Shown: piece after piece, positions 35,628 through 46,400 of the stretch
Numbering within the stretch: position 1 is the first letter of the stretch
How the letters are laid out: every line of letters begins with the position of its first letter
Assembly: GCA_964413535.1 (NCBI GenBank)
Contig: CAYPTB010000018.1
Coordinates: 20,350 to 84,349 of the forward strand
Length of the DNA: 64,000 bases
Reading direction: 5' to 3'
Source: CAYPTB01 sp964413535
GTDB taxonomy: Bacteria; Planctomycetota; UBA1135; GCA-002686595
Translations under genes and position numbers: made by a program
Notes under the pieces: model-generated
Databases searched by the model: none
What the model saw: the letters and a program-made list of their open reading frames with translations, nothing else
What the model was told of the DNA's origin: nothing

Positions 35628-36011
35628 TCAGGCTCGCGCGCCGTTCGCGTTCGCCGAGCCGTTCACGCACAGGTAGGCCTGCGCCGCCGGCAGCTCACCC
35701 GGAGCGAATGCCCTCGGGGTACGGACGCCGGGTCCGTCACGCCACGCGCCGCAGCGTCGCTGCGCCTTCGCGTCGGCGTCGGCGGCCCCACGCTCCGTGC
35801 CGGACCGGTGCGGCGAACCGAGTCCATCCAGGCCGGCTTCGATCGGGCACGCGTCGGGGACGTTCTTCTCCCGCGCGTTCCGAGAGTGCCCGTCGCTCCC
35901 ACTCCACGCCGAGTCGCCGGACGACGGATCGAACCGGACCTGCGGGTCGTCCGCGCAGACCAGGAACGTCGCCGCGACGAATATCGCGACCGCATGCACG
36001 AGCAGGCGCAC
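35628..36011 (-). CDS. Possible small secreted protein
   Basis: A GTG-initiated frame of 127 residues whose first 22 (VRLLVHAVAIFVAATFLVCA) form a good signal peptide with a cysteine at the cleavage region. The remainder (DDPQVRFDPSSGDSAWSG and on) is low complexity with no family. There is no clear ribosome site. The signal-like start argues for a gene or a decayed one; the rest of 35408-36267 shows nothing convincing. Confidence 0.35.
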   Translation of the reverse strand: MRLLVHAVAIFVAATFLVCADDPQVRFDPSSGDSAWSGSDGHSRNAREKNVPDACPIEAGLDGLGSPHRSGTERGAADADAKAQRRCGAWRDGPGVRTPRAFAPGELPAAQAYLCVNGSANANGARA

Positions 36012-36267
36012 GGGAGCAGGCTATCCGTCTCCGTTCCGTGTGAACAGGGCCCGGACGCCGTGGTTGGGCTCGCAGAGTTCGTTCGACTGGGACCCTTACC
36101 GCACGCGAGCTCTCGAAGCTCGGGCCTTGGCGCCGGAACGGGCGCTGCGGCTCGTTACCGCGGACAACTTCGAGAGCCGCGGCCGGGCACGGGCTGGAGC
36201 TGGCGGGAATCCAGGTGGTCACCAGGCAAGCGTGGCGAACCCCATGGCACGATGGGAGTCGAGCTCC

Positions 36268-36984
36268 ATGCCGCCCGAACGAAGCGCCTTGGCCGTGTCT
36301 GCCTCCCGCCTTCGAGCGCTCGGGGTCCTCTCTGCGATCTCGCTGCTCGCTTCCCTCGCAGCCATGTTCCTCGCGGTGCTCGCCTACCCCGGAGGGAGCT
36401 GGGCGGACCGCGACGCGAGGGGCTTTCGGCCCCTCGTCAACTACTGGTGCGACCTCATGCGCAACGCGGCCGTGAACGGCGAGGCGAACGTCACCTCGGC
36501 GATCCTGGCTCGCGGAGCCTTCACCTTCCTCGCGGCGAGCCTGTCGGCCTTCTGGTGGGTAGCCGCAGCGCGGATCCACTCGGCCCGGCTGGCCCGTTGG
36601 GCGATCGTGAGCGGCTCCTTGGCCTCGGCGAGCTTGGCCTTCACCGCACTCCTTGCATACGACGCGCATCCTTGGGCGCACACGGTCGCGACGCTCTCGG
36701 CGGGCTGCACGGGGTTACTCGCCACGAGCTTGCTGCTCGCTGGACACGTGCAGTCCGGCGTGCGCTCGCCTTGGTGTCGCGTGTTCGCCGCCGGGCTCGT
36801 GGCGTCGGCTGCGGCCAACATCGCCGTCTACGTCGAAGTCGTCGCCGGGGGCGATCGCGACAGCGCGGTGCTTCCCGTCGTGCAGACGGTAGCGACGCTC
36901 TTCCTCGTTCTCTGGATGGCGGCATCCCTGTCCGAATCTCTGTCCGCTCCCGCCCCCGATGGAGGAGCGAAGCGAGTCGCGTGA
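36268..36984 (+). CDS. Polytopic membrane protein, DUF998-like
   Basis: A 238-residue inner-membrane protein with about six helices (LGVLSAISLLASLAAMFLAV; AFTFLAASLSAFWWVAAARI; SASLAFTALLAYDAHPWAHT; LLATSLLLAGHV; VFAAGLVASAAANIAVYVEV; VATLFLVLWMAASL). After helix 1 it reads RGFRPLVNYWCDLMR, reminiscent of DUF998/Frag1-like proteins. ATG 36268 has GGGAG nine bases upstream and is preferred over ATG 36244. Function is unknown. Confidence 0.7.
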   Translation: MPPERSALAVSASRLRALGVLSAISLLASLAAMFLAVLAYPGGSWADRDARGFRPLVNYWCDLMRNAAVNGEANVTSAILARGAFTFLAASLSAFWWVAAARIHSARLARWAIVSGSLASASLAFTALLAYDAHPWAHTVATLSAGCTGLLATSLLLAGHVQSGVRSPWCRVFAAGLVASAAANIAVYVEVVAGGDRDSAVLPVVQTVATLFLVLWMAASLSESLSAPAPDGGAKRVA

Positions 36985-37382
36985 TCGACCGTCCCACTCG
37001 CGCGCTTCGAATCGCCTGCGGGCGCCGCGGCTCGTGTGCTGCCCACCGGAACTCTCCAGCCTCCCGACCGAGGACTCGCAGCGCCTAGAAGTTGCTCGCG
37101 CCGTCCACCTCCGCATGACCTGGAGGCAGTCGGTCGAGTATTACCGCAGATCCTCCAAAGGGACCGTCGGGGACGTGACTTGGATCGCGCCCGCGAGCAC
37201 GCTCGCGTCGAGGCCGTTCTCGATGCGAACGAAATGGCGAGCCTCCGGGCGAGTGCCTGGTCGGCCGATCGAACCGAGTTCCCTGCGCACTGCTCACCCG
37301 CATGCTCAGCCAATCTGCGCAGTGCCTCGGCGATTTCGGGAGACGAGGATCTTGGTCGACGTGGTCCTCTCGCGGAGTCCCC
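36985..37382. other. Gene-free stretch
   Basis: No supported gene. A reverse-strand frame around 37130-37240 (RIENGLDASVLAGAIQVTSP) looks vaguely protein-like but has stops on both sides. The last bases carry the start region of the YeeE pair. Confidence 0.4.
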
Positions 37383-37904
37383 ATGATGGACGAACGACCT
37401 CTCTTGCACTGGCTGCCTGCTGGCCTGTCGCTCGGCGGCTTGCTGCTCGTGGCCGTGTGGCTCTTCCAACCGCTCGGCGTCTCGACGCAGTACGTTCGTG
37501 CGGTCGGGGGCATGTGCACGCTTGCAGCTCCCGATGTGGCCGGCAGCAATGCCTACTTCCAGGCCGAGAAGCTCGTCTTCGGCTATGCGGAGATGGTGGT
37601 CATCGGCATCCCGATCGGGGCTCTGCTCGTCGCGTTGCTCGCGCGGCGCCGCACGCGCGAGGCCGTTCCGGAGCCCTGGCGCTCGCGCTTCGGTCCCTCG
37701 CGCGCTCGGCGCTTCGTGGCCGCATTCGTGGGCGGAGCCTTGCTGCTCTTCGGAGCCCGTCTCGCGGGCGGATGCACGAGCGGGCACATCCTGTCGGGTG
37801 TGTCGCAGCTCGCCGTGAGCTCGGTCCTGTTCTTCGTGGCCACGTTCGCCGCGGCGGTCCTCGTCGCCCGGGTCCTCTATCCCGTCGGAGAGGTGCGCTC
37901 ATGA
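37383..37904 (+). CDS. YeeE/YedE-family sulfur transport protein, subunit 1
   Basis: A 173-residue inner-membrane protein with four to five helices, one half of a split YeeE/YedE (TsuA-like) transporter. The key motif ARLAGGCTSGHILSG contains the conserved cysteine lining the substrate path. These proteins carry thiosulfate or other reduced sulfur compounds into the cell, and two-gene versions are common. The stop overlaps the next start (ATGA at 37901-37904), so the two halves are coupled. Starts at ATG ATG 37383/37386. Confidence 0.88.
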   Translation: MMDERPLLHWLPAGLSLGGLLLVAVWLFQPLGVSTQYVRAVGGMCTLAAPDVAGSNAYFQAEKLVFGYAEMVVIGIPIGALLVALLARRRTREAVPEPWRSRFGPSRARRFVAAFVGGALLLFGARLAGGCTSGHILSGVSQLAVSSVLFFVATFAAAVLVARVLYPVGEVRS

Positions 37905-38482
37905 ATCCGCTCCTTGCAGGCCTCCTGATCGGTATTGCATTCGGGGCCATCCTGTTCGCCTCCGGGCTGGCCGATCCGCGCCGCATCGTTGGCATGCTGC
38001 GCCTGCAAGACCTGTGGCTGCTCAGGGTACTCGTGACCGCGATCGCGGTCGGCATCGTCGGCATCGCGCTCCTTTCCGTCCTCGGTGCCGCGCACACGAG
38101 CATCAAGACGCTCCACGTCCTCGCGGTCTCGGCGGGAGGCGTGCTCTTCGGAATCGGGTTCGCCGTCACGGGCTACTGTCCCGGGACCTCGCTCGCCGCG
38201 GCCGCCGCGGGGCGGCTTGACGCTCTGTTCGTCATTGCGGGAGGCCTGACGGGCACGGCGCTCTACGCGCTGGCTTACGATGGGCTCGAGCCCCTGCTGC
38301 TCGAACCGCTGACGTACGGCAAGCCGACGTTGTTCTCGTGGCTCGGAATCCCGGCCTTGTGGCTGGCGCTGCCGCTGGGTGCGCTCGCCGCGGGACTCGT
38401 GTTCCATTGGCTGCGCACGGAGCACCGTGCGTCGCCTTCGACGCATGAGACATGGCCCGGACAGGAGTCGAGCCGAGTCTGA
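37901..38482 (+). CDS. YeeE/YedE-family sulfur transport protein, subunit 2
   Basis: A 193-residue partner of the preceding protein, five helices, with LLAGLLIGIAFGAILFASGL at the N-terminus and the second conserved motif FAVTGYCPGTSLAAAA carrying the other cysteine. The pair should assemble into one sulfur-compound channel. No rhodanese or persulfide dioxygenase gene, often nearby in other bacteria, is present here. Confidence 0.88.
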   Translation: MNPLLAGLLIGIAFGAILFASGLADPRRIVGMLRLQDLWLLRVLVTAIAVGIVGIALLSVLGAAHTSIKTLHVLAVSAGGVLFGIGFAVTGYCPGTSLAAAAAGRLDALFVIAGGLTGTALYALAYDGLEPLLLEPLTYGKPTLFSWLGIPALWLALPLGALAAGLVFHWLRTEHRASPSTHETWPGQESSRV

Positions 38483-38908
38483 CTCGACCGGCTACTCCCG
38501 GCGCAGGCTTCGTCAGCACACGCACCGACGCTCCGTGGCGCAGACTCGCGGCGGGAGTGAGCCCCGATCCGTAGTGCTCTCACCCCCCGTGCACACAGCC
38601 TGCGGAGCTGCTTGCTGCGCACCGAGGATGACTCGTCGCCCAGTCGTTAGTCGTTCCAGCTTCCCATTCTGTACTCAGGGTGTACGCACTAGGCCGCAGC
38701 GACATGCTCACGAGCCAGCGCCTAGCTTGTGCGCGGCGTGAGCGGATGAGGACCGCCTGCCGGATCATTACGCAGAGCGATGCTGCATCCAGCGTGCAGT
38801 AATCATAAGAGATGGAGTGGACGCCTCTGGTCGATCCCAAGGAGTTCAACGCTCAGGTGAAGCAAGGCGGGTCGGTCGGTCGGTGCAAGCCTCTTCCGGA
38901 GAAGCGTC
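38483..38908. other. Gene-free stretch before the second histidine kinase
   Basis: No supported gene. The part from 38640 to 38820 is AT-richer than the average and probably includes the promoter of the kinase at 38909. Confidence 0.4.
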
Positions 38909-41644
38909 ATGAACCAGCGCAACCTCGCGGAGATGTCGAAAATGGAGCTCATCCGCCAGCTCGAGAAGCTCGAAACTGCGGAGCGCTGGTTCGCCGCAAA
39001 GGCGGGCGAAGAGGATCGCGAGCGCCTCATCCACGATCTTCGTGTCCATGAGGTGGAGCTCGAGATGCAGAACCGCGAGCTCCGCGAGACCCAGGAGCGG
39101 CTCGAGGAGGCCACGTCGCGGTACTTGGACCTCTACGACTTCGCGCCGGTTGGGTACTGCACGCTCGATCCCGAGGGGCGAATCTGCGAGCTGAACGTGA
39201 CGGCAGCCGCGCTCTTGGGAGCACCAAGAGAGACTCTGGTCGGAGGCCCTTTCCACTCCGTCGCTCCGCTGAAGGAGAGGCGCCTTTTCCTCGCGCATAT
39301 GAGGCGATGCCATGCGGAGACGGGACGAGTGACGAGCGAGCTCGCCTTTTCCGTCGGGAAGCGTGGAACACGCACTGTGCAGATCATCAGCGATCCGGTC
39401 CGCGATCAGAGCGGCGCGACGTCAGCCTACCGAACCATCCTGGTCGACATCTCGGACCTCAAGGACCTGGAGGTTCGGCTGCGGCTCCTCTCGACGGCCG
39501 GAGAGAGACTCACCTCGTCGGTCGAGTACGCCGTCGTGCTCGAGGAGGCGCCTCGCATCGCGGTGCCCGCTCTTTCCGACATCTGCTTGATCGACGTGGC
39601 TTCTGAGTTCGGAGCGGGCGAGCGCGAGGTGGTGCTCTTCGCAGATCCGAAGAAGCAGGCGACCTCGGCCGAACCTCTGATGCAATTCACTCCGCGGCCC
39701 GGCTGGCAGACCCCCCAGGCGCGGGTGATCGCATCGGGCGAGCCCCTGCTGCTCGCGGAGGTGACCGCCGAGCAGCGCGAGCGGCTGTCGTACGACGATC
39801 GCCGCGCCGATTCCCTGCGAGCTGCGGACATTCGATCGCTCATGGTCGTGCCGCTCAAGGCGCGAGGTCGGACGTTGGGGGCACTCACGTTGGCTTCCGC
39901 GGAGTCGGACCGACGCTATTCATCGATCGACCTCCAGGTCGCTCAGGACTTGGCGAGCCGCATCGCAATGGCCCTGGACAACGCGCGGCTCTACGACGGC
40001 GCGCAGCGAGCCAACCAAGCGCTACGCCTCGCCGAGGCGAAGTCCTCTGGCATCGTCTCGATTTCCGCGGATGCGATCATCTCCATCGACGAAGACCAGC
40101 GGATAACGCTGTTCAACGAGGGTGCCGAGAAGACCTTCGGCTACTCGAAGGCGGAGGCCATCGGGGCTCCGCTCGACATGCTGATCCCAGAGCGTTTTCG
40201 GGCGATTCACCACCAGCATGTGGTGAAGTTTGCGACCGGCCCTGATGTGGCGAAGAAGATGGGTGCTCGACGCGCCGCGATCTTCGGCCTACGCAAAGAC
40301 GGTGAGGAGTTTCCGGCCGATGCGGCCATCTCGAAACTCGATATCGACGGCAAGTGCATCCTCACGGTCGCCCTTCGTGACGTCACGGAGCAGAAGCGGG
40401 TCGAGAGGGAGCAGAGGTTCTTTGCGGAAGTCGGGAAGGAGCTGGCCTCGAGTCTCGAGTACGAGGACATGCTCACGCGCGTGGCCCAACTGGTCGTCCG
40501 CGAGCTCGCGGACTTCTCGGTGCTTTACATCGTCGAAGAGGATGGGGAGATCCGGCGACCTCGCGTCGCCAGCCGAGAGCCGTCGAACGCGTGGTTCGGT
40601 GAGCTCCTCATGGGCATGCCCATCGACCGGCGCCGATCGCACCCCATCTGGCAGATCCTCGAGACCCAACGCCCCATTCTCATGGAGCTCACCGCGGAGA
40701 TGCTGGCGTCGATTGCGCAGAACGACGAGCACCGTCGGGGGCTCGAGACTTTGCGTCCAAGGTCGATCATCGGAGTGCCGCTCCGCGTGGGCGACAAGTG
40801 CCTGGGGGTGATCTTCCTGGCCTCCATCCAACCGCGTGTTTATGGACCCGAGGACCTCCTTGTAGCGGACGAGTTCGGGCGTCGGGCTGCTCTCTTCCTC
40901 GAGAATGCTCGCCTTCACCGCGCCGCCAGGCGAGCCATCCAGGCTCGCGACGACGTGCTCGGCGTTGTCGCCCACGACCTCCGCAATCCCCTGGGGAACA
41001 TCGCCATGCAGGTGGAGCTCCTTCGGCCGCTCGGAAACGCGCCAGAGCGACGGTCTCGCAAGCCGGTCGAGAGGATCCAGCGCGCCACTACACGGATGAA
41101 CCGCCTCATCCAGGATCTCCTCGACATCACCCGCATCGAGGCGGGCCAACTCTCCATCGAACGTGCCCCCGTCCAGGTGGGTAGGACCGTCTCCGAGTTC
41201 GTGGAGGCCCAGACGCCGCTCGCCTCGTCGTCGTCTCTCGAGCTTCGGCTCGATCTGGCGCCGGACCTTGGCGAGGTCTTCGCAGATCGCGACCGACTCC
41301 TTCAGGTACTGGAGAATCTCGTCGACAACGCCGTGAAGTTCACCAGGCCCGGAGGCCGAGTCACCATCGGGGCGGCACCGAGAGACGACGAGGTTCTGTT
41401 CTGGGTCGCGGACACCGGCCCCGGAATCGAAGCCGGGGATATGCCGCACCTGTTCGACCGATTCTGGCAGGCGCGAAGGGTCGGCAGGCAGGGCGCCGGA
41501 CTCGGCTTGCCCATCGTCAAAGGGATCGTCGAAGGCCATGGCGGTCGCATCTGGGTCGAGAGCCAGGTTGGGGTGGGAAGCACGTTCTTCTTCACGCTGC
41601 CGCTCGCGCGCCTCGAGCCCCAAACGGCTGGTGTCACGGCCTGA
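38909..41644 (+). CDS. Soluble sensor histidine kinase: PAS-GAF-PAS-GAF-HisKA-HATPase
   Basis: A 911-residue cytoplasmic kinase without membrane helices. An N-terminal coiled coil (MELIRQLEKLETAERW and ELEMQNRELRETQERLEEA) leads to a PAS domain (YDFAPVGYCTLDPEGRICEL), a GAF domain, a second PAS domain (ADAIISIDEDQRITLFNEGA), a second GAF domain (ASSLEYEDMLTRVAQLVVRE), then HisKA with His689 (VVAHDLRNPLGN) and an HATPase (LENLVDNAVKFT, VADTGPGI, GAGLGLPIVKGIVEGHGG). There is no receiver domain and no regulator gene next to it. GGAGAAG precedes the ATG at 38909. Signals could be small ligands or redox state. Confidence 0.93.
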   Translation: MNQRNLAEMSKMELIRQLEKLETAERWFAAKAGEEDRERLIHDLRVHEVELEMQNRELRETQERLEEATSRYLDLYDFAPVGYCTLDPEGRICELNVTAAALLGAPRETLVGGPFHSVAPLKERRLFLAHMRRCHAETGRVTSELAFSVGKRGTRTVQIISDPVRDQSGATSAYRTILVDISDLKDLEVRLRLLSTAGERLTSSVEYAVVLEEAPRIAVPALSDICLIDVASEFGAGEREVVLFADPKKQATSAEPLMQFTPRPGWQTPQARVIASGEPLLLAEVTAEQRERLSYDDRRADSLRAADIRSLMVVPLKARGRTLGALTLASAESDRRYSSIDLQVAQDLASRIAMALDNARLYDGAQRANQALRLAEAKSSGIVSISADAIISIDEDQRITLFNEGAEKTFGYSKAEAIGAPLDMLIPERFRAIHHQHVVKFATGPDVAKKMGARRAAIFGLRKDGEEFPADAAISKLDIDGKCILTVALRDVTEQKRVEREQRFFAEVGKELASSLEYEDMLTRVAQLVVRELADFSVLYIVEEDGEIRRPRVASREPSNAWFGELLMGMPIDRRRSHPIWQILETQRPILMELTAEMLASIAQNDEHRRGLETLRPRSIIGVPLRVGDKCLGVIFLASIQPRVYGPEDLLVADEFGRRAALFLENARLHRAARRAIQARDDVLGVVAHDLRNPLGNIAMQVELLRPLGNAPERRSRKPVERIQRATTRMNRLIQDLLDITRIEAGQLSIERAPVQVGRTVSEFVEAQTPLASSSSLELRLDLAPDLGEVFADRDRLLQVLENLVDNAVKFTRPGGRVTIGAAPRDDEVLFWVADTGPGIEAGDMPHLFDRFWQARRVGRQGAGLGLPIVKGIVEGHGGRIWVESQVGVGSTFFFTLPLARLEPQTAGVTA

Positions 41645-41657
41645 CGTCGGCGGGAGC

Positions 41658-41738
41658 GATGCCGAGAATGCGCGAGGCGAGCCGAAGTACCAGACTCGCG
41701 ACTGGGCGGCGTGGGTGCTGACGAGCGAGCCGGAGTAA
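41658..41738 (+). pseudogene. Remnant of a CHAT-protein C-terminus
   Basis: The frame ending TAA at 41738 reads GEPKYQTRDWAAWVLTSEPE, close to the last residues of the CHAT protein at 46637 (GAPKYTTRDWAAWMLTGEPE). DNA similarity is also evident. Nothing upstream continues the CHAT frame, because the histidine kinase ends at 41644. A second CHAT gene was deleted except for its tail. Confidence 0.8.
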
Positions 41739-41760
41739 CTTGCCGATCGGCGGTGGAGGG

Positions 41761-42645
41761 TCAGTCCGGGTACTCGTCCGAGCCCTGTACCCAGAGGAAG
41801 GACTGAATATCGATCATGTCGCGCGGCCGAAGGTCATGGATGCCACGACGGACGTCCGCGGCGAAAGCCAACAGGCTCGACCAGGTCGCGAGGTTGGGCC
41901 GCGATCGATAGTCGAAGTCGAAGTTCCACGCGCTCGCAGCGATACGCGTCACGTTGGGCTTCAAGAAAATGTGTGTCTTGGGCAGCGCGAGGAAGCCGAA
42001 AACCGTCACGAGCGGCCACGTCAACACTCTCGTTTGCCGCCGCGGAAGAGATGCGATGGCTTCGCACCAGCGTTCGAAGCGGCTTTCTGGGTGACTGCGT
42101 CCGTACAGGAAGTCGTACAAGCCCTGGGCGAAGATACGCGCGCCGGCCTTGGTGCGGACCGCGTCGCGCAGGGCCATCTTTTCGAACGAGAACAGGAGGT
42201 TCGTACGGGACTCGATGCGAACTGCCCGCGCGGCCGCTTCGACGTGATCACCACGGCGCAAGAGCCTCGCGAACTCGGTTCCTCCGAGGGTTTCCTGCCA
42301 GCGCTGATGCGCGTCCCACTTGTAGCCGCGTTCCCAGTCCATGTAGGTCTCGTCGCGAAAGCCAGCGGGGAAGTAGCGCAGGAACTTACGCCGACAGCGC
42401 GTGGAGCCTCTCGAAGTCCCTTTACGCGTCCGTGTTGGATTCGCCGGAAGCGACACGTGCGTGAAAGCCTGGCCGTACGGGCCGCGTGCCTGGACGCCGA
42501 TGGGACCGATTCGCGTCATGGAAGTGGCTCTGCAACGATTCGACCGTCGCAATCGCGCCGATGATCGCACCCCACACGGAACAGCCCCCACTGCGAGCGA
42601 GCAGGGGCCGCGGCGCCGATTTTGCGTACGCGTTAGTACAAACAC
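41761..42645 (-). CDS. Conserved-looking hypothetical protein with damaged N-terminus
   Basis: The reverse frame is open for 294 codons, but only the last 210 or so look like a protein: KFLRYFPAGFRDETYMDWER, GYKWDAHQRWQETLGGTEFA, NLLFSFEKMALRDAVRTKAG, TWPLVTVFGFLALPKTHIFL and KPNVTRIAASAWNFDFDYRS. I recognise no named family. Upstream of about 42405 another frame supplies DFERLHALSA, which would join well to KFLRYFP after a one-base correction, and a TAA lies just before it. The gene is therefore probably frameshifted near 42400 and may be a pseudogene; the true start cannot be fixed. Confidence 0.55.
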   Translation of the reverse strand: MFVLTRTQNRRRGPCSLAVGAVPCGVRSSARLRRSNRCRATSMTRIGPIGVQARGPYGQAFTHVSLPANPTRTRKGTSRGSTRCRRKFLRYFPAGFRDETYMDWERGYKWDAHQRWQETLGGTEFARLLRRGDHVEAAARAVRIESRTNLLFSFEKMALRDAVRTKAGARIFAQGLYDFLYGRSHPESRFERWCEAIASLPRRQTRVLTWPLVTVFGFLALPKTHIFLKPNVTRIAASAWNFDFDYRSRPNLATWSSLLAFAADVRRGIHDLRPRDMIDIQSFLWVQGSDEYPD

Positions 42646-42788
42646 TGGCGCAAATGCGAGTACCGGAGTCGTCAGCAGGTCCCGAGGGTCACCCCAGGGG
42701 ATGGCTATTGCCGAACTCCGTGTTCTCGCAGGCCAGGGCGATCAGGCCCTTTGTAGGGCAGGGGTGCCTGCGCTCTTGGCGAAGATCG

Positions 42789-43052
42789 CTAGTGGGCTGT
42801 GCCCACGCGCTTTTTGGTGAAGACCCGGTAGAGAACTAGCAGGAGTATCGCTCCAACTACCGAGAGCAGGAATCCAGCGGGCTCACCTTCTTCGTACCAG
42901 CCGACGGAGCGACCGAGGAATCCGGCGACGAACGAGCCGGCAAGACCGAGGAGGATGGCGATGATCCACCCGCCGGGATCTTTCCCTGGCATCAGTAGTT
43001 TGGCCACGACCCCGACAATGAGGCCGATGAGAATGGTTGCGAGGATGTTCAT
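42789..43052 (-). CDS. GlsB/YeaQ/YmgE-family small membrane protein
   Basis: An 87-residue protein with three helices and the family pattern ILIGLIVGVVAKLLMPGKDP, GGWIIAILLGLAGSFVAGFL, GRSVGWY, then a last helix. The family (transglycosylase-associated, stress-induced small membrane proteins) is widespread and its role unclear. ATG at 43052 starts the first helix directly. Confidence 0.92.
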   Translation of the reverse strand: MNILATILIGLIVGVVAKLLMPGKDPGGWIIAILLGLAGSFVAGFLGRSVGWYEEGEPAGFLLSVVGAILLLVLYRVFTKKRVGTAH

Positions 43053-43403
43053 GGTGTGTCCAGTTGGAGGATTTGGAGGGACGCCCGCACCTAGGCCGTC
43101 GTGCCTCCGCTCGTTGTCTTGAATCCTGCACTCCCTGTGCCACGGGCGGGGTTGCGGTCTGGGGTCGCCATGGAGAGCCATGCCGCAGGCCAATCGGCGG
43201 AAAGTGCAAATGGCAACAACCGCCCGCCACTCCCCGCGCGCCCGCCTAACTCCTAGTTCGGCTACCCCGCCACCCAACACCGCCTCGAAACCTGGCACCG
43301 TTGACAGATGCCCCAGCGCCGACAGGCGCTTCCGTCACCGGCTCAGCCCCGACTTGGGTTAGATTCATTCCCTTCAGAGGGTTGTTCCCCTCCTCGAATC
43401 GCC

Positions 43404-46400
43404 GTGCTCGCCCCTAGTTGCGCATTCTTCGTCGCGGCTTCGATCGCCACGCCGCAGGAACTCGTCCCCGAGAAGGTGATGGAGATCGATCTCGGGGCAA
43501 GCGATCCCGTCCTGGAGGGTTACGGTCCCTCTTGCACGTTCGAGTACGAGGTGACGTTCGACGGGACGCTGTGTGTCTGGGCGACGTCGAGCACCGGCGA
43601 TCCGGTTCTACGGATCCTCGACTCCCAGGCCGAGCCGCTCGCCGAGGACGACGATTCGGGCGGCGGGACGACCGCCTGCGTCACGTTCGACGTTTTGCGC
43701 AACGAGCACCCGCAGATTGCCGTCGCCATCAAGGCTCCGAGTTCTGGCCGCGTCATGCTGCACGTGAGCGAGGCACCCGAGACATGGGCGACGCGTGCGG
43801 GGGCCGCGCGAGCTCTCAGGGCGGTCGCCGCCGCGGAGCAATTGGAGGCTCCCGACGCTCGCGCAAAGCTGATCGCCGCGCTGGATGAGTTGCTCCGTAT
43901 CGAAGGCGCGACAAGGAGCGCGCGCGTCGCAGAGGCCTGTCACTACATCGGCACGGCAGCCGAGGCCCGCGGCGAGTTCCAATCAGCACGCGCCGCCAGG
44001 ACCGCGTATCTCGACCACCTGGAACGCACGCTGCCGGACGAAGCTCCGCGGCTGCAATCGGCGCGGGAAGGCCTTGCCTGCACGCTCTACGATTTCGGCG
44101 AGGTGGCGAGCTCTCGATCCTTGTTCGAAAAGGTGCTCGAAGTCCGCTCGCGCACGCTGCCGGACGACCACCACGATCTGCTCCATGCACGACACAACGT
44201 CGCCAGGACCCTCCTCTCGCTGGGCGACATCCCCGGCGCTCGGACACTGCTCGAGAGGCTGGTCGACACTCGTTCACGCACGTTGCCGGACGACCACCAC
44301 GAATTGCAGACGGCCCGAGAAGGCCTCGCCTGCACGATGGTCGAATCCGGAGACCACGCGAGCGCGCTGCCGCTGTTCCAGAAGGTGCTCCAGGTTCGCT
44401 CGCGCACGCTCTCGGACGATGACCCAATCTTGCAGTCGGCAAGGCTGAACGTCGCGGCGATCCTCGAGGCGCTGGGCGACGTGACGGCCGCGCGTGTTCT
44501 GGACGAGAAGGTGCTCGAAGTCAATTCCCGTACGCTGCCCGACGAGCACCCCGAGCTACAGCGTGCGCGGCAAAACCTCGCCGGCACGTACTATGCGCTC
44601 GGCGACCTGGCTCGCGCGCGAGCTCTCTACGAGCGGGTGCTCGAGATCCGCTCGCGGACACTGCCCGAGGATCATCCCAACTTGCAGTCGGTGCGGCGGG
44701 ATCTCGCTAGAACGATTGCGAGCCAGTGCGCGCGCGCCATCCGATCTCCCCAAGGGAATGGAAACACGACTGCCGACACGGAACGAGAACGGGACAAGTG
44801 CATCGAGTTGATCAGTGCCGTGTGCCGAGCACAGGTGCAGGCTGCGCAAGCTGCGATACTCGGAAGCCCGAGCCGTGAAGCGTTGGAGCGCCTCACGAGC
44901 CTCGACGGCGCCTTGGACACATCCCTGTCGTTCGCCCTGGGATTTGGCGTATTCGAACCGCTCCGCGAGCTCGATTCGCCGTCGTTCGCCTTCCTCGAGA
45001 CGACCCGCGGCGCGTCGATCATTTCTGCCGAACTCAGGCGCAAAGCTGCGCACCTACCCGAGTACGAAGTCTTGGGCGATGCACTCCGGCTGGCCAGTGA
45101 CGAACTCGCGCGACTCGTGTACCGAGGTACGACGAGCGAGGAGTTCGATCGGGCGCGTTCCGAGCGAGAATCCGCGGAACGGGGGCTCGCCGTTCTCGCC
45201 AGCGAGCTGTTGGGCGAAGAAGAGAGCGGCATGGAGCTCGACGTGAATGCGCTCACGGCAAGACTTGGGGACCACCAAGGGGCAGTCAGCTTCCGGCGGT
45301 TCACCAAGCTTGCGGTCGAGATCCTCGCCGAGCTCGACTCCACGGGCGAGCCTCTACTCCGCGAAGCGGCAGTCGAGAGCCTGTGCGCATTCGTGGTGCG
45401 CAGGCCGACTTCCGGCGCCTCGGTCAGTGGACGATCCGCCATCGTGCTCGTCGATCTCGGGCCGATCGAGGTGATCGAGTCAGCGGCCCGGGCCTGGCGC
45501 GAAGCGGTCGGCCTTGGGGTGGAGCGAGGCATGACAGTCCACGATTCAGCGACGGATCAGGTGAGTGTGTGTAGCGAAGAGCTGCGTAGGCTCGTCCTCG
45601 ACCCATTGATTCCCGCGCTGGCCGGCCTCGACCATTGGGTCGTAGCACTCGACGATGTGCTCCACCTCGTGCCGCTCGACGCACTGGCGCTCGAGGGCAC
45701 GGCCGAGCTCGTCGGCATGCGCTGGCGAATCGAGACGCGAGCGACGCTTGCGGAACTCATGACGGAAGCGTCCGAACCGACTGGCGAAACTCTGGTCGCT
45801 CTCGGTGGAGCGTCGTTCAACCTTCCTCCTGTCGCGCTCCCGACCGAGGAGGTCGCGCCCGTCGAGCACGCGAATCCGCCCATCGGCACCGCTGCGCTCT
45901 TGCGCGGCACGGCCTGGGAACGTGGCTTCGCCCCGCTGACGCACACCGCTGACGAGGTGCGCGGCATCGCAGCGCTCTATACGGAAATGCATGGAAACGC
46001 CCGTCCAGCGCTCGTGCTGGAGAAGCACAACGCCTCGCGCGAAGCGCTCGCGGAGTTCGCCCCCAGAGCCCGCTTCGTGCACGTCGCGACTCACGGGTGG
46101 TTCGCGCCGAACTCCATCGAGTCGTGGGCGGATCCCCGGCCGCTGGACGCCCAGACCGGTCTGGGTGCGCGTAGGAGTGGTGACGAACAGGTGCGCGGGA
46201 TGAGCCCGATGATCCTGTGCGGCCTTGCGTTCGCGGGCGCGAACCTACCGCCAGACGCGACCGGCCGCATAGCCGGGTTGGTCACGGCAGACGAGCTTTC
46301 GACGCTCGACCTCTCGAACTGCGAGCTCGTGGTACTGAGTGCCTGCGACACGAACGTCGGCATCCGACGCGCGGGTCAAGGCGTCGCGAGCTTGCAGCAG

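Noticed and set aside
43053..43403. Possible small genes before the CHAT gene
   Set aside because: No ribosome site and no protein-like sequence; treated as intergenic.
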